Positions 1 to 6,642 of a DNA stretch of 7,642 bases are shown one piece after another. The translations under genes and the position numbers were made by a program. Numbering within the stretch: the first letter of the stretch is position 1; each line of letters begins with the position of its first letter. Origin of the DNA: Treponema sp. (GTDB lineage Bacteria > Spirochaetota > Spirochaetia > Treponematales > Breznakiellaceae); the NCBI GenBank assembly GCA_031256115.1, contig JAIRRF010000233.1, positions 1 through 7,642 on the forward strand. The letters are read 5' to 3'. Under the pieces are notes generated by a model, which was not told the DNA's origin, made no database searches, and saw nothing but the letters and a program-made list of their open reading frames with translations.

Positions 1-75
1 CTTGAATGTAATACGGACTTCGATATGATTCATGGGCAGGCTCCGCTGAGCTATTCTACGTGTACCTCTGAATAA
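1..75 (+). CDS. possible C-terminal end of an unidentified upstream gene
   Basis: Frame 1 is open from the first base and ends at TAA (73-75), giving 24 residues that finish in LSYSTCTSE. The other two plus-strand frames hit stops early. I do not recognise the peptide, and a 24-codon open frame can arise by chance. No terminator-like hairpin with a T-run follows it before the next gene at 165, so the region could be part of the same transcript. Low confidence; it is listed because it is the only coherent reading of the left edge. Confidence 0.25.
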   Translation, partial: LECNTDFDMIHGQAPLSYSTCTSE

Positions 76-164
76 TTAGGAACACCCGGATGCCCCTTTG
101 TTCGATTTAATGTGGTTAATTGTATGTCAAACCAGTTGACAAGAACCCGTAAATCAAGCATTTT

Positions 165-1322
165 ATGCCTATGCATTACCGGCCTATCGGAAAAACAGGC
201 ATGTCCGCCAGTATTATCGGTTTGGGCGCCGAACATTTGGACAACAAGCCCTACGAAACTATTGAATCGGTGATCAATGCCTCCCTGGAACAGGGATTCA
301 ACATAATGGACATTTTTATGCCCGGGGAAACGGTGCGGAAAAACATTGGCCACGCTCTAAAGGGCCGCCGGGATCAGGTTTTGATCCAGGGGCATATCTG
401 TTCCACGGATATTAACGAACAGTATGACCGAAGCAGGGACCTGCCTACGGTAAAGAAATACTTCGAGAACCTGCTCCGCTGTCTTGAAACCGATTATATC
501 GATCTGGGAATGCTCTTTTTTATTGATACGGAGAAGGATTTTTCCGATGTTTTTGAAAGCGATATTCTTCGTTATGCCCAGGATCTGAAACAGCAGGGCA
601 AAATTCGTGCCATCGGCGCCAGTTCCCACGTTCCCCGTACCGCCCGGCGCGTAGTGGAAACCGGTGCGGTGGATCTCCTTATGTTCAGTATAAACCCCGC
701 CTTTGACATGATGCCGGCGGAAACCTATGTACTGGATTACTTGGAAAATAAAATCACGGATTATGAAAAAAAGCTGGATAATGACCGGGCCGCCCTGTAT
801 CGGCTCTGCGAGCAGCGGGGAGTAGCCATTACGGTGATGAAAACCCTGGGAGCGGGCAAGCTCCTCTCTCCAAAGCATAGTCCCTTTGCCCAGCCTTTAA
901 CCACGGCCCAGTGCATCCACTATGCGCTGACCCGGCCCGCCGTTGTAAGCGTTCTTCTTGGCTGCGCCAGCCGCGAAGAAGTGCTGGATGCGGCAGCCTA
1001 CCTGGATAAAAGCGACACGGAACGGGACTTCAGCGCCATCCTACAGAGCTTCCAGGGTGATTTCAGGGGCAGTTGTGTTTACTGTAGCCACTGCCTTCCC
1101 TGTCCGGCGGAGATTAACATTGCGGGGGTGCATAAGTACCTGGATACCGCTTTATTAGATGAAAACAATATCCCGCCTGCCATAACAGACCAATACAGGG
1201 CATTGAACCGCCGCGGCTCGGACTGTACAGCCTGCGGAAGCTGCGAAGAACGCTGCCCCTTCTCGGTACCAATAATAAAAAATATGCAAAACGCCGCCGC
1301 TCTGCTGGAGAAACAACCATAA
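165..1322 (+). CDS. aldo/keto reductase-fold protein with C-terminal 2x[4Fe-4S] ferredoxin module
   Basis: This 385-residue cytoplasmic protein has an aldo/keto reductase-like TIM barrel (about residues 5-290) and a ferredoxin-like tail. The N-terminus YRPIGKTGM and the segment DYIDLGMLFF (110-119) match the family layout. The tail has Cys304, 307, 310 and 313 (CxxCxxCxxCP) and Cys354, 357, 360 and 364 (CxxCxxCxxxCP), enough for two [4Fe-4S] clusters, so electron transfer is likely. The catalytic tetrad looks altered. Asp49 is present, but no Tyr lies between residues 45 and 86, the Lys position reads His77 (VLIQGH), and the His position reads Phe118. Classical NAD(P)H carbonyl reduction is therefore doubtful, and the substrate is unknown. 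An in-frame TAA at 150 limits the start to ATG 165 or ATG 171; neither has a clear Shine-Dalgarno. The stop overlaps the start of bioY by 4 nt, so the gene probably shares the biotin-transporter transcript. Fold and clusters are secure; the role is not. Confidence 0.88.
   Translation: MPMHYRPIGKTGMSASIIGLGAEHLDNKPYETIESVINASLEQGFNIMDIFMPGETVRKNIGHALKGRRDQVLIQGHICSTDINEQYDRSRDLPTVKKYFENLLRCLETDYIDLGMLFFIDTEKDFSDVFESDILRYAQDLKQQGKIRAIGASSHVPRTARRVVETGAVDLLMFSINPAFDMMPAETYVLDYLENKITDYEKKLDNDRAALYRLCEQRGVAITVMKTLGAGKLLSPKHSPFAQPLTTAQCIHYALTRPAVVSVLLGCASREEVLDAAAYLDKSDTERDFSAILQSFQGDFRGSCVYCSHCLPCPAEINIAGVHKYLDTALLDENNIPPAITDQYRALNRRGSDCTACGSCEERCPFSVPIIKNMQNAAALLEKQP
1307..1310 (+). promoter_or_regulatory. 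Shine-Dalgarno that positions the bioY ATA start
   Basis: GGAG lies within the end of the preceding gene, 8 nt before the ATA at 1319. No ATG, GTG or TTG in the bioY frame lies at a useful distance downstream of it. It is the main evidence that translation starts at the ATAA overlap. Confidence 0.55.
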
Positions 1323-1870
1323 AAGCCGCAGTAAAAATTACCTTAATCGCTCTTTTTGCGGCCCTTATCGCCGGCGGAACCTTTATCGCCATCCCCCTGC
1401 CCTTTTCTCCGGTTCCTTTAGTCTTGCAAAACCTGTTTGTTGTCCTGGCCGGGCTGGTATTGGGCCCGGCTCTGGGCTCATCCGCTGCCGCCTTGTACCT
1501 TGCCGCCGGAGCCTTGGGTTTGCCGGTATTTGCCGGAGCAGCCGGGGGCATTGCCCGTTTTGCCGGACCCACCGGGGGTTTTCTTGCGGGTTACTTTTTT
1601 GCCGCTCTTACGGCAGGACTTATAGCGGGCCGTCCCAGGGCGGATAAGAAAAGCCCCCTCTTTCGAATTATTCTGGCCGCCGGGCTGGGTTTTATGGCGG
1701 TGTATATTCCCGGCATCATCTGGCTAAAACGTTTTGTGGAAAGCTGGCCCAAGGCATTCGTCGCCGGGTTATTTCCTTTTCTTATTGGGGATGGTATTAA
1801 GGCTGTTATTGTCATACTTGCCGCCGGCCGTTTACGGAAAGCCGTGGCGGGACATGTAACCAATGGATGA
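1319..1870 (+). CDS. bioY: biotin ECF transporter S component BioY, apparent ATA start
   Basis: BioY is the membrane substrate-binding (S) component of biotin ECF transporters. Read from 1319 it has 183 residues, a normal family length, with about six hydrophobic helices. Family hallmarks are IPLPFSPVPLVLQ (25-37), GLVLGPALG (45-53), GPTGG (83-87) and FLIGDGIKA near the C-terminus (154-162). The frame has no ATG, GTG or TTG before TTG 1424. Starting there would delete the first helix and much of the conserved PFSPVP motif, so that start is wrong. ATA at 1319 has GGAG 8 nt upstream and forms an ATAA overlap with the stop of the preceding gene. It looks like an ATGA overlap in which G became A, which keeps the upstream stop (TGA to TAA) but alters the start. 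The end overlaps the ATPase gene by 8 nt. Family assignment is strong; the exact start is inferred. Confidence 0.9.
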   Translation: MKAAVKITLIALFAALIAGGTFIAIPLPFSPVPLVLQNLFVVLAGLVLGPALGSSAAALYLAAGALGLPVFAGAAGGIARFAGPTGGFLAGYFFAALTAGLIAGRPRADKKSPLFRIILAAGLGFMAVYIPGIIWLKRFVESWPKAFVAGLFPFLIGDGIKAVIVILAAGRLRKAVAGHVTNG

Positions 1871-2642
1871 TTCAGTTTCAGAAAAAAACCTGCTCTTTGA
1901 GGTCCGGGGATTACGGAAAGAATTTCCCGGCGGCCTTATTGTTCTGGACGGAGTTGACCTGGACATAATTGAAGGCGAATGTCTTCTGGTAGCGGGATCC
2001 AACGGATCGGGAAAAACGGTACTTATGCGGATCCTGGCGGGGCTTCTGGAACCAAGCAGCGGAACGATTAGATTCCGTAGCGAAACCCTGGAAAAGGTTC
2101 TTAAAAATAACATTGTTTTCCGGCAGCAGTTGGGCCTTGTTTTCCAGGATGCGGAGGCCCAGTTTGTGGGGGAAACCGTAGCGGAAGATGCCGCCTTTGG
2201 CCCTTCCAATCTGGGTTTAAGCAAAACAGAAATCGAAGAGCGGGTTACATTTGCCCTAGAAAAAATGGGACTTCAGGAAAAACGGAACCTTTCCCCTCGG
2301 CGGCTTTCCGGGGGTGAAAAACGCCGTCTGGCAACGGCAGGTGTTTTGGCAATGGGATGCCGTGCCATTATTATGGACGAACCCTTTGCCAATCTGGATT
2401 ATCCCGGAGTGGTTCAGGTGTTGGAAATCATCAATAATCTAAAACAGGAAGGAACAAGCCTCGTAATTCTGACCCACGAACTGGAAAAAGTTCTGGCCCT
2501 GGCGGACCGGCTGGTTATTCTACACCGGGGCCGGATACAGGAGGACGGAAAGCCGGAAGATGTCCTTAACCGTTTGCAGCCAGAATACGGAGTGCGGGAT
2601 CCCCGGCTTTCCTGGAATACTCAAACTTTCACAAATGAATAA
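1863..2642 (+). CDS. bioM: ECF transporter ATPase (BioM/EcfA), biotin uptake
   Basis: This 259-residue cytoplasmic ABC ATPase powers the biotin ECF importer. It shows Walker A GSNGSGKT (45-52), Q-loop Gln95 in FQDAEAQFVGETVAED, the EcfA-typical AFGPSNLGL (111-119), signature LSGGE (148-152), Walker B IIMDE with catalytic Glu173, D-loop NLD (177-179) and the switch His205 (LTHE). The AQF followed by AFGP arrangement is characteristic of ECF ATPases rather than general importers. Only one ATPase gene is present, as in bioMNY-type loci, so it would act as a homodimer or pair with a partner encoded elsewhere. ATG 1863 overlaps the end of bioY by 8 nt. A nearby ATG at 1854 is followed at once by TAA and cannot be used. 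CGGGA at 1848-1852 may be the ribosome binding site. No odd features. Confidence 0.95.
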   Translation: MDDSVSEKNLLFEVRGLRKEFPGGLIVLDGVDLDIIEGECLLVAGSNGSGKTVLMRILAGLLEPSSGTIRFRSETLEKVLKNNIVFRQQLGLVFQDAEAQFVGETVAEDAAFGPSNLGLSKTEIEERVTFALEKMGLQEKRNLSPRRLSGGEKRRLATAGVLAMGCRAIIMDEPFANLDYPGVVQVLEIINNLKQEGTSLVILTHELEKVLALADRLVILHRGRIQEDGKPEDVLNRLQPEYGVRDPRLSWNTQTFTNE

Positions 2643-3477
2643 ACGCAGCCCCTTGTCTTACCGGGCTGGAAACTCCGTCCTTCACCGCTGCCCGGCGGGA
2701 TTAAAACTGCTGCTCTTACTGCTGCTTTCCGTCGCACCGGTCTTAGGGCTTCCCGTTATGGCAGGAGCAGCGGTTTTGATCCTCGCCTGCGCCTGTTTCG
2801 CCGGTCTGCGCCTGCGTGAGCTCCTTGCCGGATCCCGGCCCCTGATGATCATGCTCCTGGTATTTGCCCTAATCCGGGCTCTTGGCATTGAAGACGGAAG
2901 TTTACATTCTCCCGACCTTGTTATATATAAGGTACGGATCGACTTTGCCGCCATACAAAATGGCCTCTATTTGGCGGCAGGGATCCTTCTTTGTTATACA
3001 GCGGTCTCCCTTTTCTTTGCCACAACCACTACGTTGGAGTTAAAAACTTCACTGGCAAAAATCGAATTCTTTTTATTAGGAGTTTGTCGGGCTTTGCCCA
3101 ATTTGATCAAAAAAATGCGAAAAAATGCAGCTTTTGAGCATTTTATACCTTGCAAACTCCCAAAGGAGCCTATAAATTGTAGAATTTTGCGGTTATTTAC
3201 CGCAAAATTCTACAAGTCCGACAGGCTCCTGGGCTTGATCAGAAAACCGGATCTACGGCGGAGGCAAAGCCGCATAAGTCTGGCGCTGACGCTGATGCTG
3301 GGTTTTCTGCCGCGGTTTTTTGAAACCTGGGAAAATGCCCGCATGGCCGCCAAAGCCCGGGGAAGCGCCGGAGGATTAAAACTCTTAATCACCATCCTCC
3401 CCCTGGTTACGGAGCGAATGATAGAGACCGCCGCGGAAACAGCGGAAGCCCTGGAAAGCCGGGGCCTGGAATTGTAG
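2635..3477 (+). CDS. bioN: ECF transporter transmembrane protein (BioN/EcfT) with a 51-residue in-frame insert
   Basis: EcfT couples the ATPase to the S component in the membrane. This 280-residue protein has hydrophobic segments near 23-57, 69-83, 108-128, 214-229 and 248-266. It also has the two family Arg-Gly motifs that contact the ATPases, KARG (240-243) and ESRG (274-277). ATG 2635 is chosen because it starts the EcfT-like N-terminus and overlaps bioM by 8 nt; a longer frame from 2560 would add shadow sequence from inside bioM. The anomaly is residues 149-199: a polar, Lys- and Cys-containing stretch encoded by the palindromic element at 3078-3230, placed before the coupling region. Removing exactly 153 bp restores the contiguous reading IEFFLLGLIRKPD and a 229-residue protein, close to relatives. 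Function with the insert is plausible but unproven. It is the last gene of its operon. Confidence 0.92.
   Translation: MNKRSPLSYRAGNSVLHRCPAGLKLLLLLLLSVAPVLGLPVMAGAAVLILACACFAGLRLRELLAGSRPLMIMLLVFALIRALGIEDGSLHSPDLVIYKVRIDFAAIQNGLYLAAGILLCYTAVSLFFATTTTLELKTSLAKIEFFLLGVCRALPNLIKKMRKNAAFEHFIPCKLPKEPINCRILRLFTAKFYKSDRLLGLIRKPDLRRRQSRISLALTLMLGFLPRFFETWENARMAAKARGSAGGLKLLITILPLVTERMIETAAETAEALESRGLEL
3078..3230. repeat. 153-bp palindromic element inserted in frame in ecfT
   Basis: The ends are imperfect inverted repeats: AGGAGTTTGTCGG (3078-3090) against the complement of CCGACAGGCTCCT (3218-3230), 11 of 13 matching. The length is exactly 51 codons, and excision leaves an intact ecfT reading frame with the expected family sequence. 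The inside is two adjacent hairpins. The first is closed by GGAGTTTG (3079-3086) and CAAACTCC (3153-3160). The second is closed by AGGAGCCT (3164-3171) and AGGCTCCT (3223-3230). It encodes no transposase, so it would be a non-autonomous MITE-like or Rickettsia-type palindromic element. No target duplication is visible. Only one copy lies in this window, so its repeated nature is inferred. Confidence 0.8.
3177..3215. repeat. perfect 17-bp hairpin inside the ecfT insert
   Basis: TTGTAGAATTTTGCGGT (3177-3193) is followed by a 5-nt TATTT loop and the exact complement (3199-3215). It lies in the second half of the palindromic element. No T-run follows, and it sits inside an open reading frame, so it does not look like a transcription terminator. 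Confidence 0.9.
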
Positions 3478-3520
3478 CTGATTCATGACATTTACACTAT
3501 AAATTCAAATAATTGTTAGA

Positions 3521-3585
3521 ATTTGCATAAATAATGCTTGCAAAATTTACAAATAAGGATTATTATATATGCAAATTTATGCAAA
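3521..3585. promoter_or_regulatory. ATGCAAA/TTTGCAT repeat cluster around the hydrolase promoter
   Basis: ATTTGCATAAAT (3521-3532) recurs inverted as ATTTATGCAAA (3575-3585), and a further ATGCAAAT sits at 3569-3576. One copy is upstream of the proposed -35 box and two lie just downstream of the -10 box, the arrangement expected of repressor sites. The LacI-family regulator encoded in the operon is the obvious candidate binder. The words lack the central CG common in LacI-family operators, and the region is AT-rich, so chance is possible. Confidence 0.35.
3538..3566 (+). promoter_or_regulatory. candidate sigma-70-type promoter for the hydrolase-lacI-sugar transporter operon
   Basis: TTGCAA (3538-3543; 4 of 6 consensus positions) is followed after 17 nt by TATTAT (3561-3566; 5 of 6). 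This predicts transcription starting near 3573, about 40 nt before the ATG at 3614. It is the only intergenic gap of more than 100 nt in the window and the natural place for a promoter. AT-rich sequence yields such matches easily. Confidence 0.45.
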
Positions 3586-3613
3586 AAATCAAAATATAAA
3601 AGGATGATTAAAA

Positions 3614-4642
3614 ATGAGTAAAACATACGATTTACGGTATTCGACAATAATCCCCCTTCAAAGAGCAATTCAGAGTTTAAAGGAAAAACAAACACATAAA
3701 TTTGCATCCCTGGACGAGTGGAAAGGTTTTAGGGCCGGTTTTTCAAGAGTATATGACGAACTAATGCGGGTCCCATTGGACAATCCGCCAGTTGTTAGCG
3801 AGACAATTTATGCGGAGCAGGTAGAAGGTATCCGGATGGAACGGGTGGACATCAGCTTTTGTGAAGGCAGCTATATACCGGCTCTGGTTTATAATCCGCC
3901 GGAAAACATAAAGAAAGCAAAAAAACCCGCAGTAATTGTTTCTCCGGGCTGGCCCCAACATAAAGGAGAAAATTCACATTCCTGGGCCTGCAAAAAACTT
4001 GCCCTGGCCGGTTATGTAACGATCATGTTTGACCACGTCTGTTTTGGCGAACGCAGTGAAGGATTTTATTTCGACGCCGTAAACTTTGATGGCCGGAACC
4101 AGACGGAAATCCACATCGAATCGCTCTGTGTTATGGCGGGCACATCCATAATGGCCCTTAGGGCCTGGGATAATATACGGGTACTGGAGTATATGTTAAG
4201 ACGTCCCGATGTGGACGGTCGTGTCGGCATTATCGGGTTATGCCAGGGAGGTTTGGATACATGGATGGCATCCGCCCTAGATGAACGATTTACAGCGACG
4301 ATGGTACTTTGCGGTACTACTTCTTTTGCCGCCTGGGCAGATGAGCTTCCGCGTCTATCGCCTCTGGCAAACGCAACACCCTATATACCGGGGATAATGA
4401 AGCACGGCGACTTTAAGCATGTATTTTCCCTAATCGCCCCCAGAGCGTTGCTTGCCATTAATAACTTTAATGATTACTGGTGGCCTGTCAGCGGCTTTAA
4501 GGAAACTTCTGAGTTTGTTCAAAATATTTTCGGTCTGTACGGAGCCGGGGACAAATTTCAATATTCTCTTATGAATCGTGAACATACCATATATGCCTAT
4601 ATTGACGATTGTATTGAATTCCTGAGCAAGGGAGCATTATGA
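3614..4642 (+). CDS. alpha/beta hydrolase, esterase-like, with Cys in the nucleophile elbow
   Basis: This 342-residue protein of the alpha/beta-hydrolase fold resembles the acetyl-xylan-esterase/dienelactone-hydrolase side of the superfamily. It has no signal peptide or membrane segment, so it is cytoplasmic. An N-terminal lead (1-75) precedes the core. The core shows PAVIVSPGW (105-113), strand/turn VTIMFDHVCFGERS (135-148), the nucleophile elbow GLCQGG (208-213, nucleophile position Cys210), a likely acid Asp287 in NNFNDYWWP, and a likely base His324 in NREHTIY. Most esterases have Ser in the elbow; Cys occurs in dienelactone hydrolases. AAAGGA (3599-3604) sits 9 nt before ATG 3614. It is the first gene of an operon with a LacI regulator and sugar uptake genes, so removal of an acyl group from an imported sugar or glycoside is a reasonable guess, but the substrate is unknown. 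Confidence 0.85.
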   Translation: MSKTYDLRYSTIIPLQRAIQSLKEKQTHKFASLDEWKGFRAGFSRVYDELMRVPLDNPPVVSETIYAEQVEGIRMERVDISFCEGSYIPALVYNPPENIKKAKKPAVIVSPGWPQHKGENSHSWACKKLALAGYVTIMFDHVCFGERSEGFYFDAVNFDGRNQTEIHIESLCVMAGTSIMALRAWDNIRVLEYMLRRPDVDGRVGIIGLCQGGLDTWMASALDERFTATMVLCGTTSFAAWADELPRLSPLANATPYIPGIMKHGDFKHVFSLIAPRALLAINNFNDYWWPVSGFKETSEFVQNIFGLYGAGDKFQYSLMNREHTIYAYIDDCIEFLSKGAL

Positions 4643-5670
4643 CGGCGCTTAGGGACATCTCGGAAGAAACCGGCTACTCCGTTTCAACTGTTTCACGAGC
4701 ACTGGATAATAGTCCTCTGATCAGCAGGAACACCAGGCAGATAATTCGCAAAGTTGCAATAAAAATGAACTACGACTTCCACAATAAACAACAGCTTAAA
4801 CATTCCTGCAAAATGGTGGGTGTTATTATCCCCGACATAAGCAATTATTTTTTTTCCTGCATTGTTCAGGGTATAAATGCATACTACAGAGGAAGCGACT
4901 TTGTCGTTGTACTGTTCGATACCGGAGGAGGCGAGTATGAAGAAAATGTTGCAATAAAAAAAGCCCTTTCCATGGAAATGTCGGGCCTTATTGTGTTTTC
5001 AGGCCGTAAAGAGCTGGATTATTTAAAAGAGATCGATGCGGTAAAAATGCCTGTTGTGGTGATTGGAAGCGAAGACCAGGGAATAAATGTGATTGATACG
5101 GACAATAAAAAAGGCGCTTATCTTGCCACAAAACATCTCTTAAGTTTAGGGCATACACACATCGGTGTTGTCAGCGGACACCTGGAAAGCAAATCACGCC
5201 TGGCAAGGCTTGAAGGCTATAAGGAAGCACTTGTTGAAAGCGGCATTCTGTATAATCCGGAACTTGTCTGGGAAGGAAGCGCCACCAAGAATTTCGGTTA
5301 TAGTTGCGCCCTTGAGTTTTTACAAAAAGATGCGGCCCCAAGCGCTGTTATTACCCAGAACGATATGGTTGCCTTGGGTGTAATGGCCGCAGCGGAGGAA
5401 CTGGGAGTAAAAATCCCGGACCAGCTTGCCGTTGTGGGTTATGATAATACACTGCTTGCTGCGGCAGTTACACCGCACCTTACCAGTGTTATGCAGCCCC
5501 AGGTGGAGATGGGACATATTGCTGCTGAAATTATCGAAGAGCTTGTCAGCGGAAAAAAGACTGATAAATCAAAGATTGTTATTACGCCGCGATTGATCAT
5601 TCGCGAATCGACAATTGGGGCGGATATATATAACAATGAACAACAAAAAATTATTGGAGGAAAAGAATGA
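4639..5670 (+). CDS. LacI/GalR-family transcriptional regulator
   Basis: This 343-residue DNA-binding regulator has an N-terminal LacI helix-turn-helix (about 3-48, core SVSTVSRAL) and a periplasmic-binding-protein-like effector domain (about 59-330). The domain starts at MVGVIIPDISNYFF and includes LATKHLLSLGHTHIGVVSG, AVITQNDMVALG and the conserved AVVGYDNT near the effector pocket. The hinge differs from the usual ARSL form (KQQLKHS) but keeps the Leu. Its start ATG overlaps the hydrolase stop as ATGA, with AGGGAG a few bases upstream, so translation is probably coupled. Family knowledge suggests a sugar or sugar-derived ligand. As the gene sits inside the operon it probably autoregulates it. 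The effector cannot be named from sequence. Confidence 0.95.
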   Translation: MTALRDISEETGYSVSTVSRALDNSPLISRNTRQIIRKVAIKMNYDFHNKQQLKHSCKMVGVIIPDISNYFFSCIVQGINAYYRGSDFVVVLFDTGGGEYEENVAIKKALSMEMSGLIVFSGRKELDYLKEIDAVKMPVVVIGSEDQGINVIDTDNKKGAYLATKHLLSLGHTHIGVVSGHLESKSRLARLEGYKEALVESGILYNPELVWEGSATKNFGYSCALEFLQKDAAPSAVITQNDMVALGVMAAAEELGVKIPDQLAVVGYDNTLLAAAVTPHLTSVMQPQVEMGHIAAEIIEELVSGKKTDKSKIVITPRLIIRESTIGADIYNNEQQKIIGGKE

Positions 5671-6632
5671 AAAGGACATTATTTGCGGTTTTAACGGCGG
5701 TACTGCTCATTTCTCTGGGAGCATGCGGAAGGCAGAGTCAAAAAAAAGCAGACGGCGAAATTACGATCGCTTTTGCAAACCTGTCAGACACATTTGAATT
5801 CTGCCAGTCTGTACGCAGGGGATTCGAAGAGGAATGCGCCAAACGGGGCTGGAAAATTGTTACTATGGACAACAAGCTGGACGGTACAGTATCGATTGCC
5901 AATGCCAATAATGTTGTTTCTCTTGGTGTGGATCTCTTTGTGGAATTTAACCCGGATTCCACCGTTGGCGAAGCTATTATGAATATTATGAATGCAGCGG
6001 GCATACCCACCATTGCGATAGACATACCCCTGCCCGGAGCTCCGTATTTTGGAGCAAATAACTTTAAGGCCGGAGAAGTCGGAGGAGTAACTCTCGCAGA
6101 AATCGGCATGAAGGAATTCGGCGCCGATATCGACAGCCTGGTAATTATTTCCCGTCCCGATGGCGGCGAACTTATCATTGAAAGACAAGACGGCATTATC
6201 GCCGGTGTTAAAACGCTTTACCCCGGCCTGCCGGACAACAAAATAGTTATTCTTGACGGCAGGGGAGATGTACTGCCCTCACAGGAAGCGTTTACGTCAT
6301 TCCTTTCGGCTAATCCCGGTGCAAGAAGAATTCTTGTCGGCGCAGTTAACGATCAATGCGCCCAGGGAGCCCTCGCTGCCGCCGAAATTGCAAACCGGCA
6401 GGATCATATCCTAATTATCTCCCAGGGCTGCGATACCTCGGCGCTGGACAACCTGTATCTTCACGGAAAGAATGCCTGGAGGGGCAGTGTATCTTATGCT
6501 CCTGAAAATTACGGCAAGTATGCCATGCCCACAGTTGAGCTAATGCTGAAAAAAGAGTCTTTCCCAATGTTCACCTATGTGGAACACTTCACCGTAACCA
6601 TAGACAATGTGAACCAAATCTATCCAAGATAG
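5667..6632 (+). CDS. sugar ABC transporter substrate-binding lipoprotein
   Basis: This 321-residue protein has a signal peptide with a basic MKR start, a hydrophobic core, and lipobox LGAC with the lipidated Cys20. It is therefore exported and anchored to the membrane. The mature part matches the RbsB-like (Peripla_BP_4) type: ITIAFANLSDTFEFCQSVRRGFEEE at the start, alternating strand/helix units such as GVDLFVEFNPDS and IPTIAIDIPLPG, the hinge-side FGANNFKAGEVGG, and AVNDQCAQGALAAAE. It captures a small ligand, probably a sugar, and passes it to an ABC permease with the ATPase encoded next. ATG 5667 overlaps the regulator stop as ATGA, with GGAGG 6 nt upstream (5656-5660), a strong site. The ligand is not identifiable. 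A long hairpin follows 10 nt after the stop. Confidence 0.93.
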   Translation: MKRTLFAVLTAVLLISLGACGRQSQKKADGEITIAFANLSDTFEFCQSVRRGFEEECAKRGWKIVTMDNKLDGTVSIANANNVVSLGVDLFVEFNPDSTVGEAIMNIMNAAGIPTIAIDIPLPGAPYFGANNFKAGEVGGVTLAEIGMKEFGADIDSLVIISRPDGGELIIERQDGIIAGVKTLYPGLPDNKIVILDGRGDVLPSQEAFTSFLSANPGARRILVGAVNDQCAQGALAAAEIANRQDHILIISQGCDTSALDNLYLHGKNAWRGSVSYAPENYGKYAMPTVELMLKKESFPMFTYVEHFTVTIDNVNQIYPR

Positions 6633-6642
6633 GGATATTCCC

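Noticed and set aside
51..353. 100-codon minus-strand frame covering the left intergenic region
   Set aside because: Mostly antisense to the gene at 165, with an unnatural composition and no recognisable motif.
357..878. 173-codon open frame on the minus strand
   Set aside because: It is antisense to the well-supported reductase-like gene and shows no family pattern or ribosome site.
1424..1426. TTG as the start of bioY
   Set aside because: It would remove the first helix and part of the conserved PFSPVP region, which is clearly encoded upstream in the same frame.
1114..1572. 152-codon minus-strand frame
   Set aside because: Rich in Ala, Pro and Arg, as expected from the antisense of the GC-rich bioY; a shadow.
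2560..2634. Longer N-terminus for ecfT
   Set aside because: The extra residues overlap the bioM coding sequence in another frame; ATG 2635 gives the family-like start and an 8-nt overlap.
3110..3128. Tandem AAAAAATGC words as a CRISPR or microsatellite
   Set aside because: Only two short A-rich copies inside the palindromic element; no spacer-repeat pattern.
3177..3215. Rho-independent terminator
   Set aside because: The stem is perfect, but no T-run follows and it lies inside a continuous reading frame of a full-length EcfT.
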